This document shows, piece after piece, positions 14,601 to 28,500 of a stretch of 64,000 nt of DNA. The notes beneath the pieces are model-generated. The model had not been told where the DNA came from. It ran no database searches and saw only the letters and a list, made by a program, of their open reading frames with translations. Numbering within the stretch: position 1 is the stretch's first letter; the number at the start of each line of letters is the position of its first letter. The translations under genes were made by a program, and so were the position numbers. The DNA comes from Sacculina carcini (Eukaryota > Arthropoda > Thecostraca > Sacculinidae), in contig OU696573.1 in NCBI GenBank assembly GCA_916048095.2, positions 670,001-734,000 of the forward strand, in the 5' to 3' direction.

Positions 14601-17600
14601 CACGACATCACTGACACGACATCACTGACATGACACCAATGACACGACGCCACTGACAGGACACCACTGACACGACACCACTGACACGACATCACTGACA
14701 GGACATCACTGACATGACATCACTGACATGACACCACTGACACGACACCACTGACACGACATCACTGACACGACACCACTGACAAGACATCACTGACACG
14801 ACACCAATGACATGACACCACTGACATGACACTACTGACACATCACTGACACGACATCACTAACACGACATCACTGACATGACACCAATGACACGACACC
14901 ACTGACAAGACGTCACTGACACGACACCACTGACACGACACCACTGACACACCATCACTCACATGACATCACTGACACGACACCACTGACAAGACGTCAC
15001 TGACACGACACCACTGACACGACACCACTGACACACCATCACTCACATGACATCACTGACACGACACCACTGACACGACATCACTGACACGACACCACTG
15101 ACACGACACCACTAACACGACATCACTGACACGACACCACTGGCACGACACCACTGACACGACACCACTGACACTACATCACTCACATGACATCACTGAT
15201 ACGACATCACTGACACGACATCACTGACAGGACATCACTGATACGACATCACTGACATGACACCAATGACACGACACCACTGACAAGACGTCACTGACAC
15301 GACACCACTGACACGACACCACTGACACACCATCACTCACATGACATCACTGACACGACATCACTGACACGACACCACTGACACGACGCCACTGACAGGA
15401 CACCACTGACACGACACCACTGACACGACATCACTGACAGGACATCACTGACATGACATCACTGACATGACACCACTGACACGACACCACTGACACGACA
15501 TCACTGACACGACACCACTGACAAGACATCACTGACACGACACCAATGACATGACACCACTGACATGACACTACTGACACATCACTGACACGACATCACT
15601 AACACGACATCACTGACACGACACCACTGACACACGACACCACTGACACGACATCACTGACATGACACCACTGACACGACATCACTGACATGACACCACT
15701 AACATGACATCACTGACACGACATCACTGACACGACACCACTGACAAGACATCACTGACAGGACATCACTGACATGACATCACTGACATGACACCACTGA
15801 CACGACACCACTGACACGACATCACTGACACGACACCACTGACAAGACATCACTGACACGACACCAATGACATGACACCACTGACATGACACTACTGACA
15901 CATCACTGACACGACATCACTAACACGACATCACTGACATGACACCAATGACAAGACACCACTGACATGACATCACTGACAGGACATCACTCACATGACA
16001 CCACTGACACGACACCACTGACACGACACCACTGACACGACACCACTGACACGACACCACTGACACGACACCACTGACACGACATCACTGACACGACATC
16101 ACTGACACGACACCACTGACACGACACCACTGACACACCATCACTCACATGACATCACTGACACGACACCACTGACAAGACGTCACTGACACGACACCAC
16201 TGACACGACACCACTGACACACCATCACTCACATGACATCACTGACACGACACCACTGACACGACATCACTGACAAGACATCACTGACAGGACATCACTG
16301 ACAAGACATCACTAACACGACATCACTGACACGACACCACTGGCACGACACCACTGACACGACACCACTGACACTACATCACTGACACGACATCACTGAT
16401 ACGACATCACTGACACGACATCACTGACAGGACATCACTGACATGACATCACTGACACGACGCCACTGACAGGACACCACTGACACGACACCACTGACAC
16501 GACATCACTGATACGACATCACTCACATGACATCACTGACACGACACCAATGACACGACACCACTGACATGACACCACTGACAAGACATCACTGACACTA
16601 CACTACTGACACGACATCACTGACACGACATCACTGACACGACATCACTGACATGACACCAATGACACGACGCCACTGACAGGACACCACTGACACGACA
16701 CCACTGACACGACATCACTGACAGGACATCACTGACATGACATCACTGACACGACACCACTGACACGACACCACTGACACGACATCACTGACACGACACC
16801 ACTGACAAGACATCACTGACACGACACCAATGACATGACACCACTGACATGACACTACTGACACATCACTGACACGACATCACTAACACGACATCACTGA
16901 CATGACACCAATGACACGACACCACTGACAAGACGTCACTGACACGACACCACTGACACGACACCACTGACACACCATCACTCACATGACATCACTGACA
17001 CGACACCACTGACAAGACGTCACTGACACGACACCACTGACACGACACCACTGACACACCATCACTCACATGACATCACTGACACGACACCACTGACACG
17101 ACATCACTGACACGACACCACTGACACGACACCACTAACACGACATCACTGACACGACACCACTGGCACGACACCACTGACACGACACCACTGACACTAC
17201 ATCACTCACATGACATCACTGATACGACATCACTGACACGACATCACTGACAGGACATCACTGATACGACATCACTGACATGACACCAATGACACGACAC
17301 CACTGACAAGACGTCACTGACACGACACCACTGACACGACACCACTGACACACCATCACTCACATGACATCACTGACACGACATCACTGACACGACACCA
17401 ATGACACGACGCCACTGACAGGACACCACTGACACGACACCACTGACACGACATCACTGACAGGACATCACTGACATGACATCACTGACATGACACCACT
17501 GACACGACACCACTGACACGACATCACTGACACGACACCACTGACAAGACATCACTGACACGACACCAATGACATGACACCACTGACATGACACTACTGA

Positions 17601-20225
17601 CACATCACTGACACGACATCACTAACACGACATCACTGACACGACACCACTGACACACGACACCACTGACACGACATCACTGACATGACACCACTGACAC
17701 GACATCACTGACATGACACCACTAACATGACATCACTGACACGACATCACTGACACGACACCACTGACAAGACATCACTGACAGGACATCACTGACATGA
17801 CATCACTGACATGACACCACTGACACGACACCACTGACACGACATCACTGACACGACACCACTGACACGACATCACTGACACGACACCAATGACATGACA
17901 CCACTGACATGACACTACTGACACATCACTGACACGACATCACTAACACGACATCACTGACATGACACCAATGACACGACGCCACTGACAGGACACCACT
18001 GACACGACACCACTGACACGACATCACTGATACGACATCACTCACATGACATCACTGACACGACACCAATGACACGACACCACTGACATGACACCACTGA
18101 CAAGACATCACTGACACTACACTACTGACACGACATCACTGACACGACATCACTGACACGACATCACTGACATGACACCAATGACACGACGCCACTGACA
18201 GGACACCACTGACACGACACCACTGACACGACATCACTGACAGGACATCACTGACATGACATCACTGACATGACACCACTGACACGACACCACTGACACG
18301 ACATCACTGACACGACACCACTGACAAGACATCACTGACACGACACCAATGACATGACACCACTGACATGACACTACTGACACATCACTGACACGACATC
18401 ACTAACACGACATCACTGACATGACACCAATGACACGACGCCACTGACAGGACACCACTGACACGACACCACTGACACGACATCACTGATACGACATCAC
18501 TCACATGACATCACTGACACGACACCAATGACACGACACCACTGACATGACACCACTGACAAGACATCACTGACACTACACTACTGACACGACATCACTG
18601 ACACGACATCACTGACACGACATCACTGACATGACACCAATGACACGACGCCACTGACAGGACACCACTGACACGACACCACTGACACGACATCACTGAC
18701 AGGACATCACTGACATGACATCACTGACATGACACCACTGACACGACACCACTGACACGACATCACTGACACGACACCACTGACAAGACATCACTGACAC
18801 GACACCAATGACATGACACCACTGACATGACACTACTGACACATCACTGACACGACATCACTAACACGACATCACTGACATGACATCACTGACATGACAC
18901 CACTGACAAGACGTCACTGACACGACACCACTGACACGACACCACTGACACACCATCACTCACATGACATCACTGACACGACACCACTGACAAGACGTCA
19001 CTGACACGACACCACTGACACGACACCACTGACACACCATCACTCACATGACATCACTGACACGACACCACTGACACGACATCACTGACACGACACCACT
19101 GACACGACACCACTGACACGACACCACTGACACGACACCACTGACACGACATCACTGACACGACATCACTGACACGACATCACTGACAGGACATCACTAA
19201 CATGACACCACTGACACGACACCACTGACACGACACCACTGACACTACATCACTGACACAACACCACTGACACGACACCACTGACACGACATCACTGACA
19301 CGACACCACTGATACGACACCACTGACACGACACCACTGACATGACACCACTGACACGACACCACTGACACGACATCACTGACACGACGCCATTATAGAC
19401 AGTTGTTGAGTTAATTCGTAGTTGAAACAACTTTTCTTTGTCGTTTTGTGTGTTATCATGAAGGAATTGTCTCATATTGTGGTGTTGTTTTTTGCTTATT
19501 CATCGCTAATGTTTCTTATTTGTTTTTTGTTTTTGCTCTATTTTTGAGCGCGTGACTGTGTTGATTGCACACTCACGACATTATCACTAATCGCTTTGTA
19601 CTTGTCAGTGAGTGTGGGTGTGTGTGTGTGTGGGTGGCTTGAGAGAAGCAATCATCAACAGGTATTTATCAAAGCGCACCTGGTAGTCCATGTATGTATG
19701 TGTGTATGTGTGTATGTATGTACATTTGAGATATTCTACGTCATTCATCTCTGTCGACCGTGTGTGCGTGTGTGTGTATCGCTTCCGTGTAATACACACA
19801 CACACGCCCACACACACACATACACACACACACACATACAAACACACACACGCGCATGCGCTCGTGCAAGATCATGTGGTTGTAAGGTGGAAGGTGCATT
19901 TTTGGCACAGTTGTTGAATCACAGCGAGTTAGTCATGCGTGTTAACAGGAGCACGCCGCTCTCTCTCTCTGTGTGTGTGTGTTTTTCACTATTTCTGTCT
20001 CTCTTTCTCTCTGTTTTCCCTCTATCTCTCTCTGTGTACACTTCCATCTTACCATTGCTGGTTTTCTGTGTGTGTGTGTGTGTCAATTGAGCCGAGAAGT
20101 TTTCCCAATCGTCGTGAAAAAAGAGGCTGAATTCACGTGATCATGTTTGAGAGGCACTCCCGTACAAGATAGCGCATACAGTCGCGTCACACCCACACAC
20201 CACTACTGATTTTCCTTTGATGTCC

Positions 20226-20266
<41 letters not shown>

Positions 20267-22801
20267 TTTATGCACGTGTGTGTGTGTGTGTGTGGGGGCG
20301 TGTTTTATGATGTACGGCTAATGCGTTGGATTGAGCAAGACATGAGTGGGGCAAAAACACACATAAAATATGCAAACACACATACAGTCAAGATATCTCA
20401 CGTAAATGTTGAGTGTTGTGTTGTGTTGTTACGAGCTGTATAGACCCAGTGCAGAAAGTTTCAGTGTATTTCGTTGGCTATAAAAGGGCACGTCTGTCTG
20501 TCTGTCTGTGTGTGTGTACTGTTGACCTTGTGTGTGTGTGTGTGTGTTTGTTGGCTATCTACAATCAGAACATATTGTTCACTAGCATACATTGCGAAGT
20601 TTATACACACACAAACACACACACACACATAATGGGTGTTATTTTCTCGTTGTTGTATTTTCTATCGAAAATATCCATAAATTCACGACTGGGTATTTTT
20701 TCACAGAGCACAGGAGAACTGCTCTCTCTCTCTCTCTGCTCTTTCTCGCTGTATATCGTGATTCCTCACAGAAGATGAACAAACTCTTGTGTGTGTGTGT
20801 GTGTGTGCAATATGAATGTCTTTGCACTGTGTTTTTTCGCAATTTTCTCATTACGCGTGTGCATCTTTCTATGTATGTTTGTGTGCATATGGCGCTGATC
20901 CAACTAGGATGTTTGTGTGTGTGTGTGTGTGTGTGTGTTTGTGTGTGTTTATCCAACCTGAATACCATCGACAGGTGTGCGTGTGTAGTTATGTCCGTGT
21001 ATGTGTGTGTGTGTGTGTGTGTTTTGTGGCGTGGACCTAGGTTTTAGCAGGACAGGTATTGGGGGTGGGTAGGATATTGAAGGATTGGGTCACACAGGTG
21101 GGTATAAGGGACCTGTTGAAGGTTTTACAGAGTAGAATTCACATGCACTTATATACACACACACATACGTACACACATACACACGATGTATGCCATGTTA
21201 GGCATGATTTTAAAATTAAATGGATTAAGCAAGTAGATATATTTTATTTTGATTTCTGATTTAATTTATCTTGTTCCTATGTTATAAAGTTGTCCACCAC
21301 CGGGGAAACTTCATGCAGTCGATTGTTCTGTGCAAACATTCGCCTCGTTGGCTAATAAATAACGACTTAAGATCCGATCTGACGTGGGTTTGTTTGTTTG
21401 TGTATTTTAACGTGCATATACAGTGAGAGCACTTTCTCTTTTATTGTCGCTGTAAAATCCAGATAAACAACTTTATATTTACGTTTTGCATGGTCGCGCG
21501 TGCGTGTGTGTGTGTCACACCTGCTTACTAATGTCTTCATAATCCGACGAAGACTGGAAGAAGCATAAACTAGCACAGGGGTTGTGAGCGAGTTTGTGTG
21601 TGTGTGTGTATGTTCTATTTGTGTGCGTCGCGGGTGGGTGGTACCCATAGCATATATCTACAACTAACACACACACGCACACACAGGCACACATTCGCTC
21701 TCGCAGCTGAGCATGTGTGTAAGATGTATTGAGAATTCAGAACATGTTCCATTGACCGTTTCCACCTCATTGTTTCTTGGTCGCCTTGTGTATGTGTATG
21801 TGTATGTGTGTGTCAGTGTGTGTTGTGGTACATATCTGGCTTCATAATCTAGACACAGAGCCGTTGCTTCATTCTCATGTCCAGCTATGTGGGGGCGGAT
21901 GTTTTGTTCAAGTCATCCGCTTGTCTTTGTGCAAGCGGACAGAGAGACAGGGAGGAGAGAGAGAGAGAGATTTGGAGGCTGGCTATTTTTCTACTTGTCT
22001 CTTCATGACTACTCATTGTAACACTACTGGCTTGTTTTCAATCAATGTTTTTTGTGCTGTATCTTTTTAGTTGTCAAAACGTGCCTCATGATTATGGGCT
22101 CCTTCACATATATAAAGAATATCGTGCAATTTGTGATGTTTACGATCAATCACAATAATGATATGAGTTTATTGTGTTTGTTTGGGTTTTATGTGTTTAT
22201 GTTTGTGTTTGTGTGTTTCAGTTGAGGTATAAGCGTCGCGTGTATAAGATGTTACAGCTGAATGAGAAGAGCTATTTGGCGCTGCATAACAAGAGCAGTT
22301 TGCGTCGCTTCATCGACTGTGTCAACAATTTGAACGCCGATAAAGTCACCAAGCTGTGCAGCAAAGGACTCGACCCCAATTTTCACTGTCCTCAAACAGG
22401 AGGTAATTCATCACAGGAGGTTCTGTTTTCCTTCTTTTTCACTATATTTCCTCTTCCCTTCAAATCATCTATCCCAATTTTCCTTTGAACTCCTGTTTTC
22501 CCTTCAATTTCATGATTTTGGTTTGTGGGAGTTGCTTTTATGAGGTCCGATTCATGTGTCTGTGTGATGGCGTTTGTGTGTGTGTGTGTGTGTGTGTGAT
22601 GGTGCTTGTGTGTTTGTTGTTTGTGTGTGTGTGTGTGTCCTTGCCACGTCTACGAACAGGTTTCAGTACCACAGTTGTGTCTGCTTAATGCCTGCTGTTC
22701 GTTCGTTGGTTCGTTGGTGTTACGTTTGCTAGTCCTGGACGTAATCTTACCATTGTACATAAATAACGTACACACATACACACACACACACACACACATA
22801 T

Positions 22802-22869
<68 letters not shown>

Positions 22870-22978
22870 AAGCACGGTATAATTCAGTTGCAAGTTAACT
22901 GCTCAACATAATTACACCCGCGTGCACATTCACTTTACATACAGGTACATACAGACATACACGATCGTATCGTGTTGC

Positions 22979-23057
<79 letters not shown>

Positions 23058-23125
23058 TGTGTGTGTGTTGGCGTGATTTGTCTCGGTTTGGTATTTTTTC
23101 AGGGGGGTATGTGTGATCACATTGT

Positions 23126-23166
<41 letters not shown>

Positions 23167-25552
23167 ACCTGTAATTTCTGCTGTGTTTACCTGTTAATCA
23201 CGCGCACTAGCCCCTCATCAAGCTGCTTCTTGGCGAGTGTGAGTGAGTGCGTGCGTGCCTTCATTATACTGTTGCCCCTCTGGTGCTATGTATGTGTGTG
23301 TGTGTGTGTGTGGGTGTGTGTAATTAGGGAAATTTATTGTCGTGCAGAGGTGTTTGTCCGACAAGCTATTTTCTCGACCATTATGCGTTTGTTGACCTGT
23401 GATGTCGTGTCAGTGATGTCGTGTCAGTGATGTCGTGTCAGTGGTGTCGTGTCAGTGATGTCGTGTCAGTGATGTCGTGTCAGTGGTGTCGTGTCAGTGA
23501 TGTCGTGTCAGTGGTGTCGTGTCAGTGATGTCGTGTCAGTGGTGTCGTGTCAGTGATGTCGTGTCAGTGGTGTCGTGTCAGTGGCGTCGTGTCAGTAGTG
23601 TCGTGTCAGTGGTGTCGTATCACTGGTGTCGTGTCAGTGGTGTCATGTCAGTGATGTCTTGTCAGTGGTGTCGTGTCAGTGGTGGTGTGTCAGTGATGTC
23701 GTGTCAGTGATGTCGTGTCAGTGGTGTCGTGTCAGTGATGTCGTGTCAGTGATGTCGTGTCAGTGGTGTCGTGTTAGTGGTGTCGTGTCAGTGATGTCTT
23801 GTCAGTGATGTCGTGTCAGTGGTGTCGTGTCAGTGATGTCGTGTCAGTGATGTTGTGTCAGTGGTGTCGTGTTAGTGATGTCGTGTCAGTGATGTCGTGT
23901 CAGTGATTTCGTGTCAGTGATGTCGTGTCAGTGATGTCGTGTCAGTGGTGTCGTGTCAGTGGTGTCATGTCAGTGATGTCGTGTCAGTGGTGTCGTGTCA
24001 GTGATGTAGTATCATTGGTGTCGTGTCAGTGATGTCGTGTCCGTGATGTCGTGTCAGTGATGTCGTGTCAGTGGTGTCGTGTCAGTGATGTGGTGTCAGT
24101 GGTGTCGTGTCAGTGGTGTCGTGTCAGTGATGTCGTGTCAGTGATGTCGTGTCAGTGGTGTCGTGTCAGTGATGTCGTGTCAGTGTTGTCGTGTTAGTGA
24201 TGTCGTGTCAGTGATGTCGTGTCAGTGATGGTGTCGTGTTAGTGATGGTGTCAGTGATGTCGTGTCAGTGGTGTCGTGTCAGTGATATCGTGTCAGTGGT
24301 GTCGTGTCAGTGGTGTCGTGTCAGTGGTGTCGTGTCAGAGGTGTCGTGTCAGTGATGTCGTGTCAGTGGCGTCGTGTCAGTGGTGTCGTGTCAGTGATGC
24401 CGTGTCAGTGGTGTCGTGTCAGTGATGCCGTGTCAGTGGTGCCGTGGCAGTGATGGTGTGTCAGTGATGTCGTGTCAGTTGTTTTTTGAGAGTCAAGCAG
24501 AAATATTGCTTGTATCTACGTATAATTAACAGACGAATATATTAGTTTTTGTACATTTATAATATCATAGCTCCCTCCGTATTGATCCGCCTCTGATTCT
24601 AGCTCCCCCGTCTTGATACGCCACTGGCCAGCGGTGACCTACTTACTGGGACATACATGCAGTAATGTAATCTGAACAATACGCGTGATGAACAACTTAT
24701 CTCAACGTGTCTGTGTGTGTGTGTGTTTGTTTATTTGATTACTTGTGTGTATGTGGTTGGTGTATGGTGTTCTAGCTTGCGGTATATGTTTACCTGCGTA
24801 CAATTACTTGAGATAACATCTGTGTTCTGTTATTTTCTCCTCCTCTCGCTCTGTCTCACTCGCTCTCATACTCTTTCTCATAATATCATCCCATCCTCTG
24901 TCCACCAGATTCCCCGCTCGTGATAATATTGTGCTGTGTATTTCTGGTGGTCGTGACTACGAAGGAAGCGCCCACACCATACTTGTCACGCTCGATTAGT
25001 CAAGATTTTTGCTGAATATTCACTAGATTTTGTTTTTCCACTGTGTGTGTGTTTTACGGGCTTCTCGACTTTGTCAGGTTTCTCGGCTTTCTTTCACTTC
25101 TTGTTTTTGCTTCCGCCATTCACTACCGCAGGCATTTGAGGAGCGTCTGCTTACACTGGCTTCATCTTGCCTTTAATGACCAGTTTTTCTGCTGGTCATC
25201 TTCTTTGAGGTTAATCCCTGCCTCGACTCAACATTTGCATTGAAGGCTTTCACTCATGTAAGCTTGTTATTCTATTTCTCACCCTTTTCACACCGCTTTC
25301 TGGCTCGTTCTTCTTACTTCCTGTGCTTCGTTGTCGTTCATGATCTTGTTTGAAGCGACCTCGTTGTCGCTGATGTCGCTCGGTGATCGCATTTTTGTCG
25401 AGAAACCAGCAGTTGTGATTGTGGCGGTGGTCGCGCAACATTATCACGAGAATGGCCGCTTTTTATCACAACACTTCAGCCAATTCTATGTCTCCTGCGA
25501 TTCGGCTCAACGATGCAGGCGATATTCAACCAGCTTTCAGTGGAGGCATGCG

Positions 25553-25593
<41 letters not shown>

Positions 25594-28500
25594 ATACCTG
25601 ATTGCACATTCCACAAGTACCATCTTGACAACGCGCGCGCAACAATGCCGCATTGCGACACTGCCGCCTGTTCCACATAGAAAGCTTCACACCATTGTAC
25701 GCACGTGTGTGTGTGTGTTTATCTGTGTGTGTGTGTGTGTCTTTCATAGTCAAATTCCTGGCGGCGATCTTGGTTTGTTCTGCCATTCTCGCCTGTCGTA
25801 GACACTGTGTGAGGTAACGGCACCCTCAGCGTGTGTGTGTATGCGTGTGTGTATGCGTGTGTGTGTGAGTGAGTGGGCCCCGGGTATGTGGCATGCACAA
25901 TGTGGGAACAGTGTGTTTATGCAATTGCTATACATGGGCATTTACGCGAGTGTTTCGGGTCAAGAACAGATATCAGATTCATTGTGTGTGTATGTTTGTG
26001 TGTATGTATGTGTGTGTTTGTGTGTGTTCGGTTAATTCTGTGTACGTGTGGGCTAGAAAGTTGGCATTTTTTCGTAACCAACCAAAATTATAGTTCATCA
26101 TGTATTTGCTGAATTTTTCCTGTAATTCCTAATCTGACTTCATACTTGGAACTGTTTTTTTCTGCTTGTTCAATTATTATGATAAGAATTACAGGAGTTG
26201 GTGTTTTGCCTGCTGTCAAATTAACACTAATTCACCAACGTGCTTCCATAAACAACCTGTTTTTCATAACGACTCATTGTCAAATCTCGTGCATTAAACG
26301 TCAAGGGCACTGTCGATTGAAGGCTAATATTCGCAGGCTAATATTCGCAATATACTATATCAATCATACCTACTAGAAAATCACTGGCGCATCCAGAAGG
26401 GGGGCTCAGGAGGCTGCACCCCCAAAAAATGTTTCCATCAACTCCTCATAATCAAGACATATTTTAACATATTTTTCTCCGATCATGCTTCCTGCCAATT
26501 TTCTAACATTTCCAAATTTCCGCTTCACAGCTTGCCTCAATTTCAATTAAAGTTCAGACTGATGTATGTGTGTGCAGAGTGGATGCAAAGTCTCATGGGT
26601 CCCCTCTCCCAAAAGGCGATATATCCCGGTTAAGGTTAAAGGTTAAATGCCTAAGTGACAGCTGCTACACGGGAAGAAGCCGAAGCTTATGAACACACAG
26701 GTGTGCTCCGTGCAGCTCACTTCCACCGCCATTATAAATAAATGCCCGGGCCATTATAAATAAAACACTTATAATATAAATAAATATAATATAGATACGA
26801 CTGAGAGAAATTTAGTTACGAGCAGCCCCTCGGTCTCCTGGGGACTTTTAAGCGCCACTTTATGATACATTTCAATATCATGTACCGTGAGGCAACGAGG
26901 TTCTTCAACGCTTGATGCCTTCTGTCCTGGGGGTGGTTGCTACAACTCCGTGTTATGTACACGTGAACATGTTTTATTGTTTGTGTTTCAGAAACGCCGC
27001 TCACTTTGAGTGCCAGTTTGAAGGGCAGTTCCAGTGTGGTCATAGCGCTCGTGAACGGAGGTGCCATGCTCGACTATCGCAACAAGCGGGGCGTGTCCGC
27101 AGTGCACACTGCAGTTGTGCACGATAACCATGCAACACTGCAGACACTGATGGGTGCGTGTGTGTGTGTTAGTGTGTGTGTGTGTGTGTCAGTGTGTGTG
27201 TTAGTGTATGTGTGTGTCAGTGTGTGTGTGTGTGTGTCAGTGTGTATGTGTGTCAGTGTGTGTTAGTGTGTGTCAGTGTGTGTGTTAGTGTATGTGTGTG
27301 TCAGTGTGTGTGTGTGTGTCAGTGTGTATGTGTGTCAGTGTGTGCTAGTGTGTGTTAGTGTATGTGTGTGTCAGTGTGTGTGTGTCAGTGTGTGTTAGTG
27401 TGTGTCAGTGTGTGTGTGTCAGTGTGTGTGTGTCAGTGTGTGTGTGTCAGTGTGTGTGTCAGTGTGTGTGTCAGTGTGTGTGTGTGTCAGTGTGTGTGTA
27501 TTAGTGTGTGTCAGTGTGTGTGTGTGTGTGTGTGTGTGCCAGTGTGTGTCAGTGTGGGTGTGTCAGTGTGTGTGTATTAGTGTGTGTGTGTGTGTCTGCT
27601 TTACCTTACACTCGCACACTCAAACTTTCATCCTGCCAATCTTTAAGACAATAATTTGTGTATACACTTGGAATGTGTGTGTATATGCGTGTATTCAATA
27701 TGTATGTATATGTGTGTACATATGTTCTTATATAAATATATATGTGTGTATATGTAGTCTTATATATGTGTATGTATGTGTGTGTAGTGTTGTATATGTT
27801 TATGTATGTGTGTGTAGTGTTATATATGTGTATGTATGTGTGTGTAGTGGTATATATGTGTATGTATGTGTGTGTAGTGTTACATATGTATATGTATGTG
27901 TGTGTAGTTTTATATATGTGTATGTATGTGTGTGTAGTGGTATATATGTGTATGTATGTGTGTGTAGTGTTACATATGTGTATGTATGTGAGTGTAGTGT
28001 TACATATGTGTATGTGTGTGTGTAGTGTTACATATGTGTATGTATGTGTGTAGTGTTACATATGTGTATGTATGTGTGTGTAGTGTTATATATGTGTATG
28101 TATGTATGTGTAGTGTTATATATGTGTATGTATGTATGTGTAGTGTTATATATGTGTATGTGTATGTGTGTGTAGTGTTATATATGTGTATGTGTATGTG
28201 TGTGTAGTGTTACATATGTATATGTATGTGTGTGTAGTTTTATATATGTGTGTGTAGTTTTATATATGTGTATGTATGTATGTGTAGTGTTATATATGTG
28301 TATGTATGTATGTGTAGTGTTATATATGTGTATGTATGTGTGTGTGTAGTGTTACATATGTGTATGTGTGTGTAGTGTTATATATGTGTATGTATGTGTG
28401 TGTAGTGTTACATATGTGTATGTATGTGTGTGTAGTGTTATATATGTGTGTGTAGTGTTATATGTGTATGTATGTGTGTGTAGTGTTATATATGTGTATG

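Larger units (their letters stand above)
4764..22221 (+). other. SHANK intron 1 (17.5 kb)
   Basis: It contains microsatellites, the palindrome (11348-11656), SINE and hAT-like copies, the 5.8-kb 14-bp array and two candidate exons. 5600-6420 and 19400-22200 are mostly unique low-complexity intron without recognisable genes. 7126-7600 is GC-richer and has mixed antisense frames, possibly an unrecognised repeat. Confidence 0.85.

Noticed and set aside
13740..19400. SVVSCQWC repeat frames and a CRISPR-like appearance of the 14-bp array
   Set aside because: Continuous tandem units without spacers in a eukaryotic intron; not CRISPR and not coding.
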